Assembly (NCBI RefSeq): GCF_023973145.1
Contig: NZ_CP099546.1
Coordinates: 1,116,001-1,180,000 of the forward strand
Direction: 5' to 3'
From: Natronosalvus vescus
Lineage (GTDB): Archaea > Halobacteriota > Halobacteria > Halobacteriales > Natrialbaceae
DNA length: 64,000 nt
Of the stretch, positions 10,054 to 17,700 are shown piece by piece. The notes under the pieces are model-generated. The model was not told the origin of the DNA, did no database searches, and saw only the letters and a list, made by a program, of their open reading frames with translations. The first letter of the stretch is position 1; every line of letters starts with the position of its first letter. Made by a program: the position numbers and the translations under genes.

Positions 10054-10523
10054 CCGGGTCGGAGCGTCCACGGAGCCTCGACCAGCGGGTGCGACGGCTG
10101 GCCGACACCCTCGGGTTTACGCTGTTGTGGGGGTGGCTGCTCGTCTCGGTGCTGTTCGTGCCGGCGTGGTTCGGTTACTGGTGGCTTGGGGTGGGTTTGT
10201 TTCTCGGGACGCTCGTCCTGTGCTGGCAGGCCGCCGAAGCGTCGACACACCCGGTGTCCACCATCGGGCGTCGAAAGGAGGTCACCCGGACGCGCGTGAC
10301 GGCCGACGATGAGGAGCTCTGTGACGAGTGCGGCACCGATGCGGCGGGTGGCGAACGCCGACGGTATGCGACCCGCCACGTCCTGTTCGGAACGACGGTC
10401 GCCGTCCCCGAGTGGGGCGAGAACGTCTACTGCCAGGACTGTCTCGAGCGGGAAAGCAAGGGTCTGGATCTCCAATCGTCGGTGGACGACGACGCCAGAT
10501 CTCGGTCGCTCGAGGTGAATTGA
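10050..10523 (+). CDS. Membrane protein with C-terminal zinc ribbon (second of tandem pair)
   Basis: A 157-residue paralogue of the preceding gene. It has two membrane helices (about 21-40 and 43-60) and Cys pairs at C91/C94 and C128/C131, with the matching RRRYATRHVLFG and EWGENVYC segments between them. The start is fixed by an ATGA overlap with the previous stop. The shared core suggests recent duplication or a conserved heteromeric pair. The cytoplasmic-side zinc ribbon could be a protein- or nucleic acid-binding module, but no function is assigned. Confidence 0.76.
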   Translation: MTGSERPRSLDQRVRRLADTLGFTLLWGWLLVSVLFVPAWFGYWWLGVGLFLGTLVLCWQAAEASTHPVSTIGRRKEVTRTRVTADDEELCDECGTDAAGGERRRYATRHVLFGTTVAVPEWGENVYCQDCLERESKGLDLQSSVDDDARSRSLEVN

Positions 10524-10999
10524 CGTCCAGGCGAGATACTGCCCCTGAGCCAGCAATGCGGCAATAGTGGGTAGCGAAGTGATTCGCGGTACTGTTGAAA
10601 TCCCAGATCGGGGATCAGTGTCTGTGGCCACTGCTGAATGCACCACGCATATCTTCCACGGCGCTACGATCCTCATCTGATAGTGGGACGATTCCCAGCG
10701 GTGAACAACCCCGACCACAAGGGTCGGGGTTCTCGCCCTGTTCCGCCTATAGATCCGCAATTTCCATCGGCATGCGATAGTACCAACTGAATCGATTCAC
10801 ACACCGATCGCCGATCTGTCTGGCGAACGGGTGTGCATTGACTGTCAGTGGCTATTTTAATTCAAGTGAAACATCTCTGAATAATAGCGTTTCAACAGGG
10901 AGTGTTTCCTGTCTCGCTGTGAATCTGCTTATCTTGCTCCAGTATTCGGCCCTCCGGTCGTGCAGGGCTCCCGGATTGACTCGTTATTGGAGATACCTC
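10524..10999. other. AT-richer gene-free stretch with a solitary transposon-type hairpin
   Basis: 476 bases without a convincing reading frame; base composition shifts away from the GC-rich codon pattern of the neighbours. The only clear structure is the hairpin at 10707-10731. The stretch may be a decayed insertion sequence: the sequence around 10790-10860 reads like degenerate mobile-element DNA, but no transposase fragment can be recognised. Confidence 0.4.
10707..10731. repeat. Perfect 10-bp inverted repeat (IS200/IS605-like end hairpin)
   Basis: AACCCCGACC, a five-base ACAAG loop, then GGTCGGGGTT: a perfect 10-bp stem. Subterminal hairpins of this size are what TnpA (Y1 transposase) recognises at the ends of IS200/IS605 elements. 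No tnpA or tnpB is nearby, so if the reading is correct this is a solo end. A factor-independent RNA hairpin is the alternative. Confidence 0.5.
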
Positions 11000-11554
11000 C
11001 TAGTCACAGTTCGTCTTGGTTTCCGCTTTCGCCTCCTCCTTTCGCTTCTCTTTCTTGGATTTCTCCTCATCCGAATGCTCATCGTCGTCACCGTTCTCCG
11101 GCGGCTCGTCGTCACCGTTTTCTGGTGGTTCCTCGTCTTCGTCTTTACACTCCCCATCGCTGATAGTGAGGTTCACGTTGTCACCACCTCCATTGAAGTG
11201 TGCCGTGGCGCTATTGACGGTTCCACCCCCCGACTTCGTAACAGCAAAATGAACGGCTCCGCCCCCTTCACCGGGACGGTATCCCTGAGCCGTTTCGGTT
11301 GATTCGTCATCAAATTCGACGACGAGTTCGGCGTCCGTCTCGATCGTGGTTGACCCTCCTGGAGTTAAGATCCAGTGCCAATATCCATTCCCGCCGGGGC
11401 ACTCCTGCGTCGCGTGTTCTGAGCCTTGACCATCCCAGTCGACTGTACCCTCGAAGTCGTTCTCTTCTTGCGCGGCCACGGCATAAACGGTCAGTCCGCC
11501 AACGGTCGCGCCTCCTAGCGCAAGCAACTGTCTTCGAGTTGGTGTACTCGCCAT
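11000..11554 (-). CDS. Exported acidic protein with Tat-like signal
   Basis: A 184-residue secreted or surface protein. Its N-terminus, MASTPTRRQLLALGGAT, has twin arginines and a hydrophobic run to about residue 28. A beta-rich middle contains two Cys (about 53 and 137) and many Gly/Thr residues. The C-terminal 45 residues are low complexity, first PPENGDDE repeats and then a Lys/Glu-rich helix ending in TNCD. No family is recognised. The start at 11554 is preferred over an upstream in-frame ATG because a TATA box lies 25 nt before it. It sits in an AT-rich patch. Confidence 0.7.
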   Translation of the reverse strand: MASTPTRRQLLALGGATVGGLTVYAVAAQEENDFEGTVDWDGQGSEHATQECPGGNGYWHWILTPGGSTTIETDAELVVEFDDESTETAQGYRPGEGGGAVHFAVTKSGGGTVNSATAHFNGGGDNVNLTISDGECKDEDEEPPENGDDEPPENGDDDEHSDEEKSKKEKRKEEAKAETKTNCD

Positions 11555-11572
11555 GCTAAACAGGTAAAGAAT

Positions 11573-11584
11573 CTTATTTTTAGT
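11573..11584 (-). promoter_or_regulatory. TATA box for the exported protein gene
   Basis: Read on the minus strand this is ACTAAAAATAAG, centred 25 nt before the ATG at 11554. The spacing indicates a leaderless transcript and fixes the start. Confidence 0.6.
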
Positions 11585-11926
11585 TATGCGTACGCTGGCC
11601 ATCTGTACGCCTGATCTGGAAGAGGGTGGCGAGTTCCTACCATTCACCAGCGGAGTCCTGCTGCCAGTAGTTGTGAATTACACATCCGCACATATCGGTT
11701 GATTCACCCGCGAAATTTTAATATGGTCAACTTCAACGTACAGTGTCCCATCCTCTGTATTCAGTAGGCCGTTCGTATCACTAAATATTCAATCTGTAGG
11801 ATCGAGAATACATAGTATCTCGAGTGCTGCGGTGTGGTTCAGAACTCGATGGTTTGGGTCAGCCGTTATCTGAAGTCCGCTGGTTCGGTGTGAGCAACCC
11901 GCATCAATCCATTCGGAATCGCGGAA
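11585..11926. other. AT-rich stretch without genes
   Basis: 342 bases between the exported-protein promoter and the small gene at 11927. It contains AT-rich segments (for example around 11700-11780) and no frame with haloarchaeal codon use. Nothing further is seen. Confidence 0.5.
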
Positions 11927-12064
11927 TCAACGGAACAGCTTGCTGATGGCCAGTTCGACGTATCTCGTGAACGAAACGGTCGGCGTACCCGGCAGGTAGA
12001 GTTCGGGTTCGGACTGTTCGACCGGCACGTTGGTGATGGGATCTCGCGGCTCGTTCGTTTCCAT
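11927..12064 (-). CDS. Small 45-residue protein, unrecognised
   Basis: An open frame of 45 codons starting METNEPRDPITNVPVEQ and ending ISKLFR. Although the surrounding DNA is AT-rich, nearly every codon ends in G or C except for the GAA codons, as in real genes of this genome. A TATA-like TATTTACGTATTT (12086-12098) lies about 28 nt upstream. The sequence reads as an acidic, proline-rich N-terminus and an amphipathic C-terminal helix (SFTRYVELAISKLF). No family is recognised. Confidence 0.6.
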   Translation of the reverse strand: METNEPRDPITNVPVEQSEPELYLPGTPTVSFTRYVELAISKLFR

Positions 12065-12085
12065 ATCTCGGTTATGGGCCAGCGC

Positions 12086-12098
12086 TATTTACGTATTT
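12086..12098 (-). promoter_or_regulatory. Putative TATA element for the 45-codon gene
   Basis: The AT-only core AAATACGTAAATA on the minus strand is centred about 28 nt before the ATG at 12064, compatible with a leaderless mRNA. Confidence 0.4.
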
Positions 12099-12321
12099 CC
12101 AAATAATGTTTCGGAGCCGGAAACAATCGATCATCATTGAGAAACAGTGGTTTGGTTGCTAGTGACACGGGTCGTCTATGATCGACGTACCGTCGACGAC
12201 CAACCGATTTGTGCGCTCCGTCCAAACGACGATGTTCCCCGCCTATCGGTGGACGACCGATGGCGCACTGATCCGATCGTGCGAGTGTGGTTTCGGCGGA
12301 CGGTGTACGATCGCGAACCCG

Positions 12322-13185
12322 TTACTCGAGATACTGCCCGGCCAGCAGTTCCACGCGGTCACGGGTCTCCGCCGGAATCGATTCAGTGGGGGTGTTGATC
12401 GTCCCCTCGAGGGCCGACCAGGCGTCGCTTTCGAAGTCTTCGGGCATGGTGCGAATGGCGTGTTCGATGACGGCGTTGATCGACTCCTGGTTCGCGGCGG
12501 CGTTCTCGAGCACCTCCTCGAGGGTGACCTCGCTGTCTTCCTTCCAGACGTCGTAGTCGGTGACGCCGGTGACGGTCGCGTAGCTCAACTCGGCTTCGCG
12601 GGCGAGTTTCGCCTCGGGGATGGTCGTCATGCCGACGACGTCCCAGCCCTGCTCGCGGTAGAACTCACTCTCGGCTTTCGTCGAGTACTGTGGCCCCTCG
12701 ATGCAGACGTAGGTGCCGCCCTCCTGGACGGTAGCGTCAGTGGCGTCAGTCGCCGCTCGAGCGGATTCCGCGAGGTGGTCGACCATCGCCGGACAGTAGG
12801 GGTCAGCAAAGCCCATGTGGACGACCATCCCGTCGCCGAAGAAGGTGGGTGTCCGGTGTTTCGTCCGATCGAAGATCTGATCGGGGACGACGAGCGATTG
12901 CGGTGGCAACTCCTCGCGCAGACTGCCGACGGCGTTCGTCGAGATGACGCGGTCGACGCCTGCGTCCTTGAGCGCGTAGATGTTCGCCCGGTAGCTTGCC
13001 TGCGTCGGCGTGTGCTGGTGATCCTCGCCGTGGCGCGGGAGGAAGACGACCGCCTCGCCGCCGAGTTCACCGATCGTCAGGTCGTCGCTGGGGTCGCCGT
13101 ACGGCGTGCTCACCGATTCGGTCGTCACGTTCTCGAGTGGCAGTGCCTCGTAGATGCCGCTTCCGCCGATTACACCGATCGTCAT
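12322..13185 (-). CDS. mtnP: S-methyl-5'-thioadenosine phosphorylase
   Basis: A 287-residue purine nucleoside phosphorylase family-2 enzyme that cleaves methylthioadenosine with phosphate to adenine and methylthioribose 1-phosphate in methionine salvage. Family features are the phosphate-binding GGSGIY (7-12), PRHGEDH (about 50-56), the STNAVGSL strand, EGPQYSTKAESEFYR, and the substrate-binding GMTTIPEAKLAREAE with the following TDYDVW. Length and motif order match archaeal MTAP. Possible broader specificity, for example for inosine/guanosine, cannot be excluded. A TTTAGG element about 27 nt upstream supports a leaderless start. Confidence 0.94.
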   Translation of the reverse strand: MTIGVIGGSGIYEALPLENVTTESVSTPYGDPSDDLTIGELGGEAVVFLPRHGEDHQHTPTQASYRANIYALKDAGVDRVISTNAVGSLREELPPQSLVVPDQIFDRTKHRTPTFFGDGMVVHMGFADPYCPAMVDHLAESARAATDATDATVQEGGTYVCIEGPQYSTKAESEFYREQGWDVVGMTTIPEAKLAREAELSYATVTGVTDYDVWKEDSEVTLEEVLENAAANQESINAVIEHAIRTMPEDFESDAWSALEGTINTPTESIPAETRDRVELLAGQYLE

Positions 13186-13399
13186 ACCACGACCTCGTCA
13201 CGGAACGCCCTAAACGGTACGGATTCACGTCTCAAAACCAGCACTCGGAGCCACGAACCGGCGCATTGGGGGTGTGTTGAGGGACGAACCGGCAACATGT
13301 GAGTGTGTCGAGCGACGAACGGTTAACTCGAGGACGCCATGTGATGCGATATCATCTCCTACGAGTGTTCAAGTAGGTGGAACGCTATTTCGGTTCGTA

Positions 13400-15040
13400 A
13401 TGACTTCCGAGGACGATTCTCGTCGCTCTCCCGCCGGGGAGTCGACGGACTCGGGAGCGTCGGGTTCCTCGAGTGATGAGTCGTTCACGGACACTGGTAC
13501 GAATGCGGGTACGGACTCGAACGCGGACACGGACTTCGGCACGGACTCGAAGGTGAACACCGCCTCGAGCACCGAAGGCAACCTCACGGAAGGATCGCTC
13601 ATTCGGCCGATGTTCCACCTCGCGTGGCCACTCGTCGTCATCCAGCTGTTGCAAGTCGCCTACAACGTCGGCGACACGTTCTGGCTGGGGGCGCTCTCCC
13701 CAGAATCGGTTGGGGCGTTGAGCCTCGCGTTTCCCCTCATTTTCTTCCTGATATCGATTGGAGGCGGGTTCACCGCCGCTGGTGCAATCCTCATCGCCCA
13801 GCACACGGGTGCCAAAAGCGGCGAAGGCGGCCTCATCGCCGGCCAGACGCTCTCGTTCATCTCGATCGTCGCGATCGTTCTCGGCGTTCTCGGCTACTTC
13901 GTCACGGATCCGATGCTCGCGCTCTTGCCGGCCGATCCGGAGACGCAGGCAACGGTCATTCCCCTGGCGGCCGACTACATGCGCATCTTCTTCCTCGGGA
14001 TGCCGTTCCTGTTCGGCTTCTTCATCTTCGTCTCGCTAATGCGGGGGTACGGAAACACCCGCGCACCAATGCGGGTGATGGCCGTCAGCGTCGTCATCAA
14101 CCTCGTGATCGACCCGTTGCTCATCTTCGGCGTCGGTCCGTTCCCCCGCTTCGAGATCCAGGGCGCTGCAATCGCGACGGTATTCTCCCGCGGCGTAGCA
14201 ACTGCGATCGGGTTCTACATCCTGTTCTACACGGACGTCGGCCCCGAAATCGAACCAGATCACCTCGTTCCCCGTCTCGAGTACGTCTCGAAGATTACCC
14301 GATTGGGCGTGCCGACGGCGCTCGAGCAGTCGATGAGTTCCCTTGCCATGATCACGATGACGGCGATGGTGGCGACGTTCCCGCCGGCGGTCGTCGCGGC
14401 CTACGGGTTGGGCAATCGCCTCATCTCGCTGGCGTTCCTCCCTGCGATGGGAATGGGCCAGGCAACAGACACGATTGTCGGCCAGAACCTCGGTGCCGGC
14501 AAGGCGGATCGGGCGGAGAGAGCGACCTGGGTCGCGTCGGGCGTGGTTGCGGTGATCATGCTCGGTGCCGGGATGATCGCGTTCCTGTTTCCCGAACCGA
14601 TCGTCGGCGTGTTCATGACGTCAGGACAGGAGGGCACCGCCGAGACGATTCACTACGGCAGTATCTACCTGCAGATCGCCGCCGCCATGTTCGTGTTTAT
14701 GGGCGTGTTGCAGGTTTTCCTCGGGGCGTTCCGCGGCGCGGGCAACACGAAGACGGCGCTCGTGTTCTCGGTGGTCACGCTCTGGATCGCTCGCGTGCCC
14801 GTGAGCTACTACCTGATCTTCGTCGCCGGCTGGGGCACCACGGGCATCTGGATCGGCGTCGTCGTTGGCGACGTCGTCGGTGCCATTGCGGCGCTGGCGT
14901 ACTTCACGCGGGGGACGTGGAAGGAGTCGATTCTTGAGGACGACGCGGACGGAGAAGACGGCGAACGCGACGAAGACGGCGAATCGGTTCCTGAAGTCGA
15001 AGACGACCTCGAGACGCCAGCACCACCCTCGACCGACTGA
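13400..15040 (+). CDS. MATE family multidrug/metabolite efflux transporter
   Basis: A 546-residue inner-membrane antiporter. The first 65 residues form a hydrophilic Ser/Thr/Asp-rich leader with repeated TDSN/TDFG-like units. Twelve membrane helices follow (about 75-510), carrying the MatE hallmarks AWPLVVIQLLQVAYN in helix 1 and YGLGNRLISLAFLPAMGMG in helix 7. The tail is acidic (GEDGERDEDGES). The ATG at 13400 is used rather than an upstream in-frame start because the sequence before it is not MATE-like. The cargo is unknown; such proteins exchange Na+ or H+ for organic cations. Confidence 0.92.
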   Translation: MTSEDDSRRSPAGESTDSGASGSSSDESFTDTGTNAGTDSNADTDFGTDSKVNTASSTEGNLTEGSLIRPMFHLAWPLVVIQLLQVAYNVGDTFWLGALSPESVGALSLAFPLIFFLISIGGGFTAAGAILIAQHTGAKSGEGGLIAGQTLSFISIVAIVLGVLGYFVTDPMLALLPADPETQATVIPLAADYMRIFFLGMPFLFGFFIFVSLMRGYGNTRAPMRVMAVSVVINLVIDPLLIFGVGPFPRFEIQGAAIATVFSRGVATAIGFYILFYTDVGPEIEPDHLVPRLEYVSKITRLGVPTALEQSMSSLAMITMTAMVATFPPAVVAAYGLGNRLISLAFLPAMGMGQATDTIVGQNLGAGKADRAERATWVASGVVAVIMLGAGMIAFLFPEPIVGVFMTSGQEGTAETIHYGSIYLQIAAAMFVFMGVLQVFLGAFRGAGNTKTALVFSVVTLWIARVPVSYYLIFVAGWGTTGIWIGVVVGDVVGAIAALAYFTRGTWKESILEDDADGEDGERDEDGESVPEVEDDLETPAPPSTD

Positions 15041-15261
15041 CGATGGGGTTCTGATGGTCGGGTGTCCCACCTGGTGATCGCTGATCGTCGGTGATGTCGT
15101 CCCATCACGCCAATTGCCGCATTCAAATCCCGAGTTTCCGAGACTCGTGAACGGATGAGTTCACCCTGTCTCCGAACAGGTGAACGAACCAAAGGCTAAA
15201 GAGTGAATCAACCCAATATCCGTGTAATGACTAGCATTCGTTTACTGCGGAGGGATCTATC

Positions 15262-15936
15262 GTGGGTGTCGAGATAACCGAAACGACGGTCACTGACGAG
15301 GAGTTCGAGGCGATGCAGGAGTTCGTCTTCGAGTACCTCTCGGCGAGCGTCGAGAAGGAAAGCGAAGGTGGCCGGATGCGGTGGTACCCCTGGCACTCCG
15401 CCGAGTACCGCCACAACCACATCCTCAACGTCGTTTCCCTCGCGGTCGAAATCGCCGAGAACGAGGGTGCCGACCCCGACGTCACGCGCGTCGCCGCGCT
15501 GTTCCACGACGTCGCCAAACTCGAGGCCGACCAGGAGCTCCACGCAGAGGCCGGCGCGCGCGTCGCCCGCAAGTACCTCGAGACCCAGGGTGACTTCCCA
15601 GAGTCGTTCATCGCGCAGGTGACCCGTGCGATCGAGTACCACTCCTACCAGGGTGACCTCACCGATCTCTCGCTCGAGACCCAGTGCGTGATCGAAGCCG
15701 ACCTGCTCGATAAGATCGGGGCGAACGGCACGGCCCTGATGCTGCTGCGGATGGGCTACGAAGCCCGCACGCACATGGACGCCGACGAGATGGTCGAGCG
15801 CGTCCTCGAGCGCGGGCTGGACGCCGCCTCGAGGGTGCGGAGCGACACCGCCGACGGGATCGCTCATCGTCGGCTCAAGCGCGTGAAGTGGTTCAGCGAG
15901 TGGCTCGAGGACGAGATTGCCGCGATGGGCGAGTAG
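15262..15936 (+). CDS. HD-domain phosphohydrolase
   Basis: A 224-residue cytoplasmic metal-dependent hydrolase. The HD signature is visible as H51/H53 in YRHNHILNV, H82-D83 in LFHDVAKLEAD, H127 and the late D147/D150 around IEADLLDKIG. These are the ligands of a divalent metal centre typical of nucleotide or cyclic-nucleotide phosphohydrolases. The GTG start is supported by a GGAGGG Shine-Dalgarno at 15249-15254, 7 nt upstream. The natural substrate cannot be inferred. Confidence 0.88.
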   Translation: MGVEITETTVTDEEFEAMQEFVFEYLSASVEKESEGGRMRWYPWHSAEYRHNHILNVVSLAVEIAENEGADPDVTRVAALFHDVAKLEADQELHAEAGARVARKYLETQGDFPESFIAQVTRAIEYHSYQGDLTDLSLETQCVIEADLLDKIGANGTALMLLRMGYEARTHMDADEMVERVLERGLDAASRVRSDTADGIAHRRLKRVKWFSEWLEDEIAAMGE

Positions 15937-16117
15937 TCTGCGCGTGCGATTCGGGCGTTTCGTCGTTTCCTCGAGTTTACGGCCACGACCACGACCATGA
16001 CCACGGTTTCGAACGAAACTGGAGAGGCGATCAAGAGTGAGAACGCTGGTTCGAACCGGATCGTTACTCGGCGACGCAAACGCCACCGATTTCACCCATG
16101 ACTACGGAGACTGTGCC

Positions 16118-16681
16118 ATGAGATACGTGTCTCGAGAGCGGGTGCCCGTCCTGACGGGCGTGTTATCGGTGCTGTCGCTCGCAGTGGTCTTCAGTGCCGC
16201 GGGTGGCGTGATTCCCCAGTCGGCGGTACCGACGCCGCCCGAGTGGGTACTCGAGGTGATCCCGACCGTGAACGTCCTCATCAGCCTCACGGCCATCGTG
16301 ACGATAACTGCCGGGTGGCGAGCGATTCGGAATGGGGACATCGACCGGCATCGCGTTCTGATGGTCGCCTCTGTTGCCCTCTTCGGGGCGTTTCTGGTTC
16401 TCTACCTGTACCGCCTCGTGGCGCTCGGGGGCTCCCAGCCGTTCCCCGGCCCGGAGACGATCGAACGGTTCGTCTACCTCCCGGTGCTCGCGATTCACAT
16501 CCTGCTGGCGGTGATCTGTATCCCGTTGCTCTACTACGTCTTGTTGCTGGCACTGAGTCATCCGGTGAGCGAACTGAGCCGGACGCGCCACCCGACGATT
16601 GGTCGGATCGCCGCCTCGCTCTGGCTCGTCTCGTTCGCCCTCGGCGTCGTCGTCTACGTGCTGTTGCACGTGCTGTACTGA
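16118..16681 (+). CDS. DUF420 membrane protein
   Basis: A 187-residue integral membrane protein with five predicted helices. It carries the DUF420 pattern of His-containing helices: DRHRVLM, then LYLYRLV, then VLAIHILLAVICIPLL. DUF420 proteins are often encoded near terminal oxidases and are thought to aid haem or copper centres, but no oxidase gene is adjacent. The ATG at 16118 (MRYVSRERVP) is preferred to a GTG 81 bases upstream, because the membrane protein proper begins there. A second DUF420 gene is at 48177. Confidence 0.85.
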   Translation: MRYVSRERVPVLTGVLSVLSLAVVFSAAGGVIPQSAVPTPPEWVLEVIPTVNVLISLTAIVTITAGWRAIRNGDIDRHRVLMVASVALFGAFLVLYLYRLVALGGSQPFPGPETIERFVYLPVLAIHILLAVICIPLLYYVLLLALSHPVSELSRTRHPTIGRIAASLWLVSFALGVVVYVLLHVLY

Positions 16682-16750
16682 TCGTGTGTGAGTGCGTGAA
16701 TCGTCCCTACTGGGACTGTCTATTAGCTGATTCGTACCGTTCTGTTCTGT

Positions 16751-17294
16751 ATGGAAACCGGTCAGGTCACCCTTTATATCGCGACGAGCGTCGACGGATA
16801 CGTCGCTGACGAGGAGGGAGGTGTCGACTGGCTCGAGGAGTTTCACTCGGGGTCGAGCAGTGCCGAGGATGATGCCGGATTTGACGCATTCTTCGAGACT
16901 GTCGATTGTCTCGTGATGGGAGCGACGACGTACGAGCAAGTTCTCGGCTTCGATGCGTGGCCGTATAGGGACAAACCGACGTACGTGTTCACTCATCGGA
17001 CGCTCCAGCCGGCTACCGAAGCGGTCGAGTTCGTCGACGGTGCCGTGACCGCTCTCTCCACCGAACTTAAACGACGGTACGAGCACGTTTGGTTGGTAGG
17101 TGGTGCACAGCTCGCCCAGGCGTTTTTGCGGGGGGCGAGAAATCGACGTTCTTCGACTGTTCCTCGTCCCGGTTCTCCTCAGGGAGGGGATCTCGCTCTT
17201 TGCCGGCGAGTACGACCGACAACGACTGCGATTACTCGAAACCGAGTCTCACGACACTGGAATCGTCGAACACCGCTACGAGGTTCTCGAGTAA
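16751..17294 (+). pseudogene. DHFR/RibD-type reductase with a frameshift
   Basis: The reading frame starts METGQVTLYIATSVDGYVAD, typical of the RibD C-terminal/dihydrofolate reductase-like family of NADPH-dependent reductases. It continues to the conserved WLVGGAQLAQAFL. The frame is then lost at a run of six G (17130-17135). The family C-terminus (REIDVLRLFLVPVLLREGI to YEVLE) continues in the frame reached by deleting one G and ends at 17294. The gene is therefore either recently inactivated, a phase-variable homopolymer, or a sequencing error. If intact it would encode about 180 residues. Confidence 0.82.
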
Positions 17295-17312
17295 GCGATG
17301 TGAACTGACGTT

Positions 17313-17576
17313 TTATGACTCGAATGGGTCACGGAGGGTTCCTGACTCACCGTCGTCTGCGTCTTCCCCCTCGTGTTCGGGATGCAGCCTCGCGTACACC
17401 GGCCAGAACGGTACCAGCAGCACGGCTCCCACCACGAGAAAGACGACGACAGTCAGGTTCGTCGGCACCACGAGCCACCACAGACCAACAGTGGCCGCGA
17501 GCGTGAGGACGACGTGGACGAACACGGCGGCCTGTACACCGAGGTAGCCGTGCATTCCGGCATCGACTGGGTACAT
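17313..17576 (-). CDS. Small membrane protein (two helices)
   Basis: An 87-residue protein with two hydrophobic helices (about 12-33 and 38-60) and an acidic tail EHEGEDADDGESG. No known family. The start is supported by a TATA element AAACTTATAC (17601-17610) centred about 30 nt upstream. It converges with the frameshifted reductase gene, whose end is 18 bp away. Confidence 0.7.
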   Translation of the reverse strand: MYPVDAGMHGYLGVQAAVFVHVVLTLAATVGLWWLVVPTNLTVVVFLVVGAVLLVPFWPVYARLHPEHEGEDADDGESGTLRDPFES

Positions 17577-17600
17577 TGTTTCGTCTCTCCTGACGGAGCT

Positions 17601-17610
17601 GTATAAGTTT
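17601..17610 (-). promoter_or_regulatory. TATA box for the 87-residue membrane protein
   Basis: AAACTTATAC on the minus strand, about 30 nt before the ATG at 17576; a CAGGAGAG purine stretch between them could serve as ribosome binding site. Confidence 0.5.
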
Positions 17611-17700
17611 TATCAGAACGGTCAGCTAGCGAGGGCCTGCTGTATACGGCGATGTCGAGCCTGTAAAACCATCCTTGCTACCCCGCTCGAACGTCAGTCC

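Noticed and set aside
16037-16117. Longer N-terminus for the DUF420 gene from a GTG
   Set aside because: The added 27 residues are hydrophilic and not family-like; the ATG at 16118 fits the membrane protein start.
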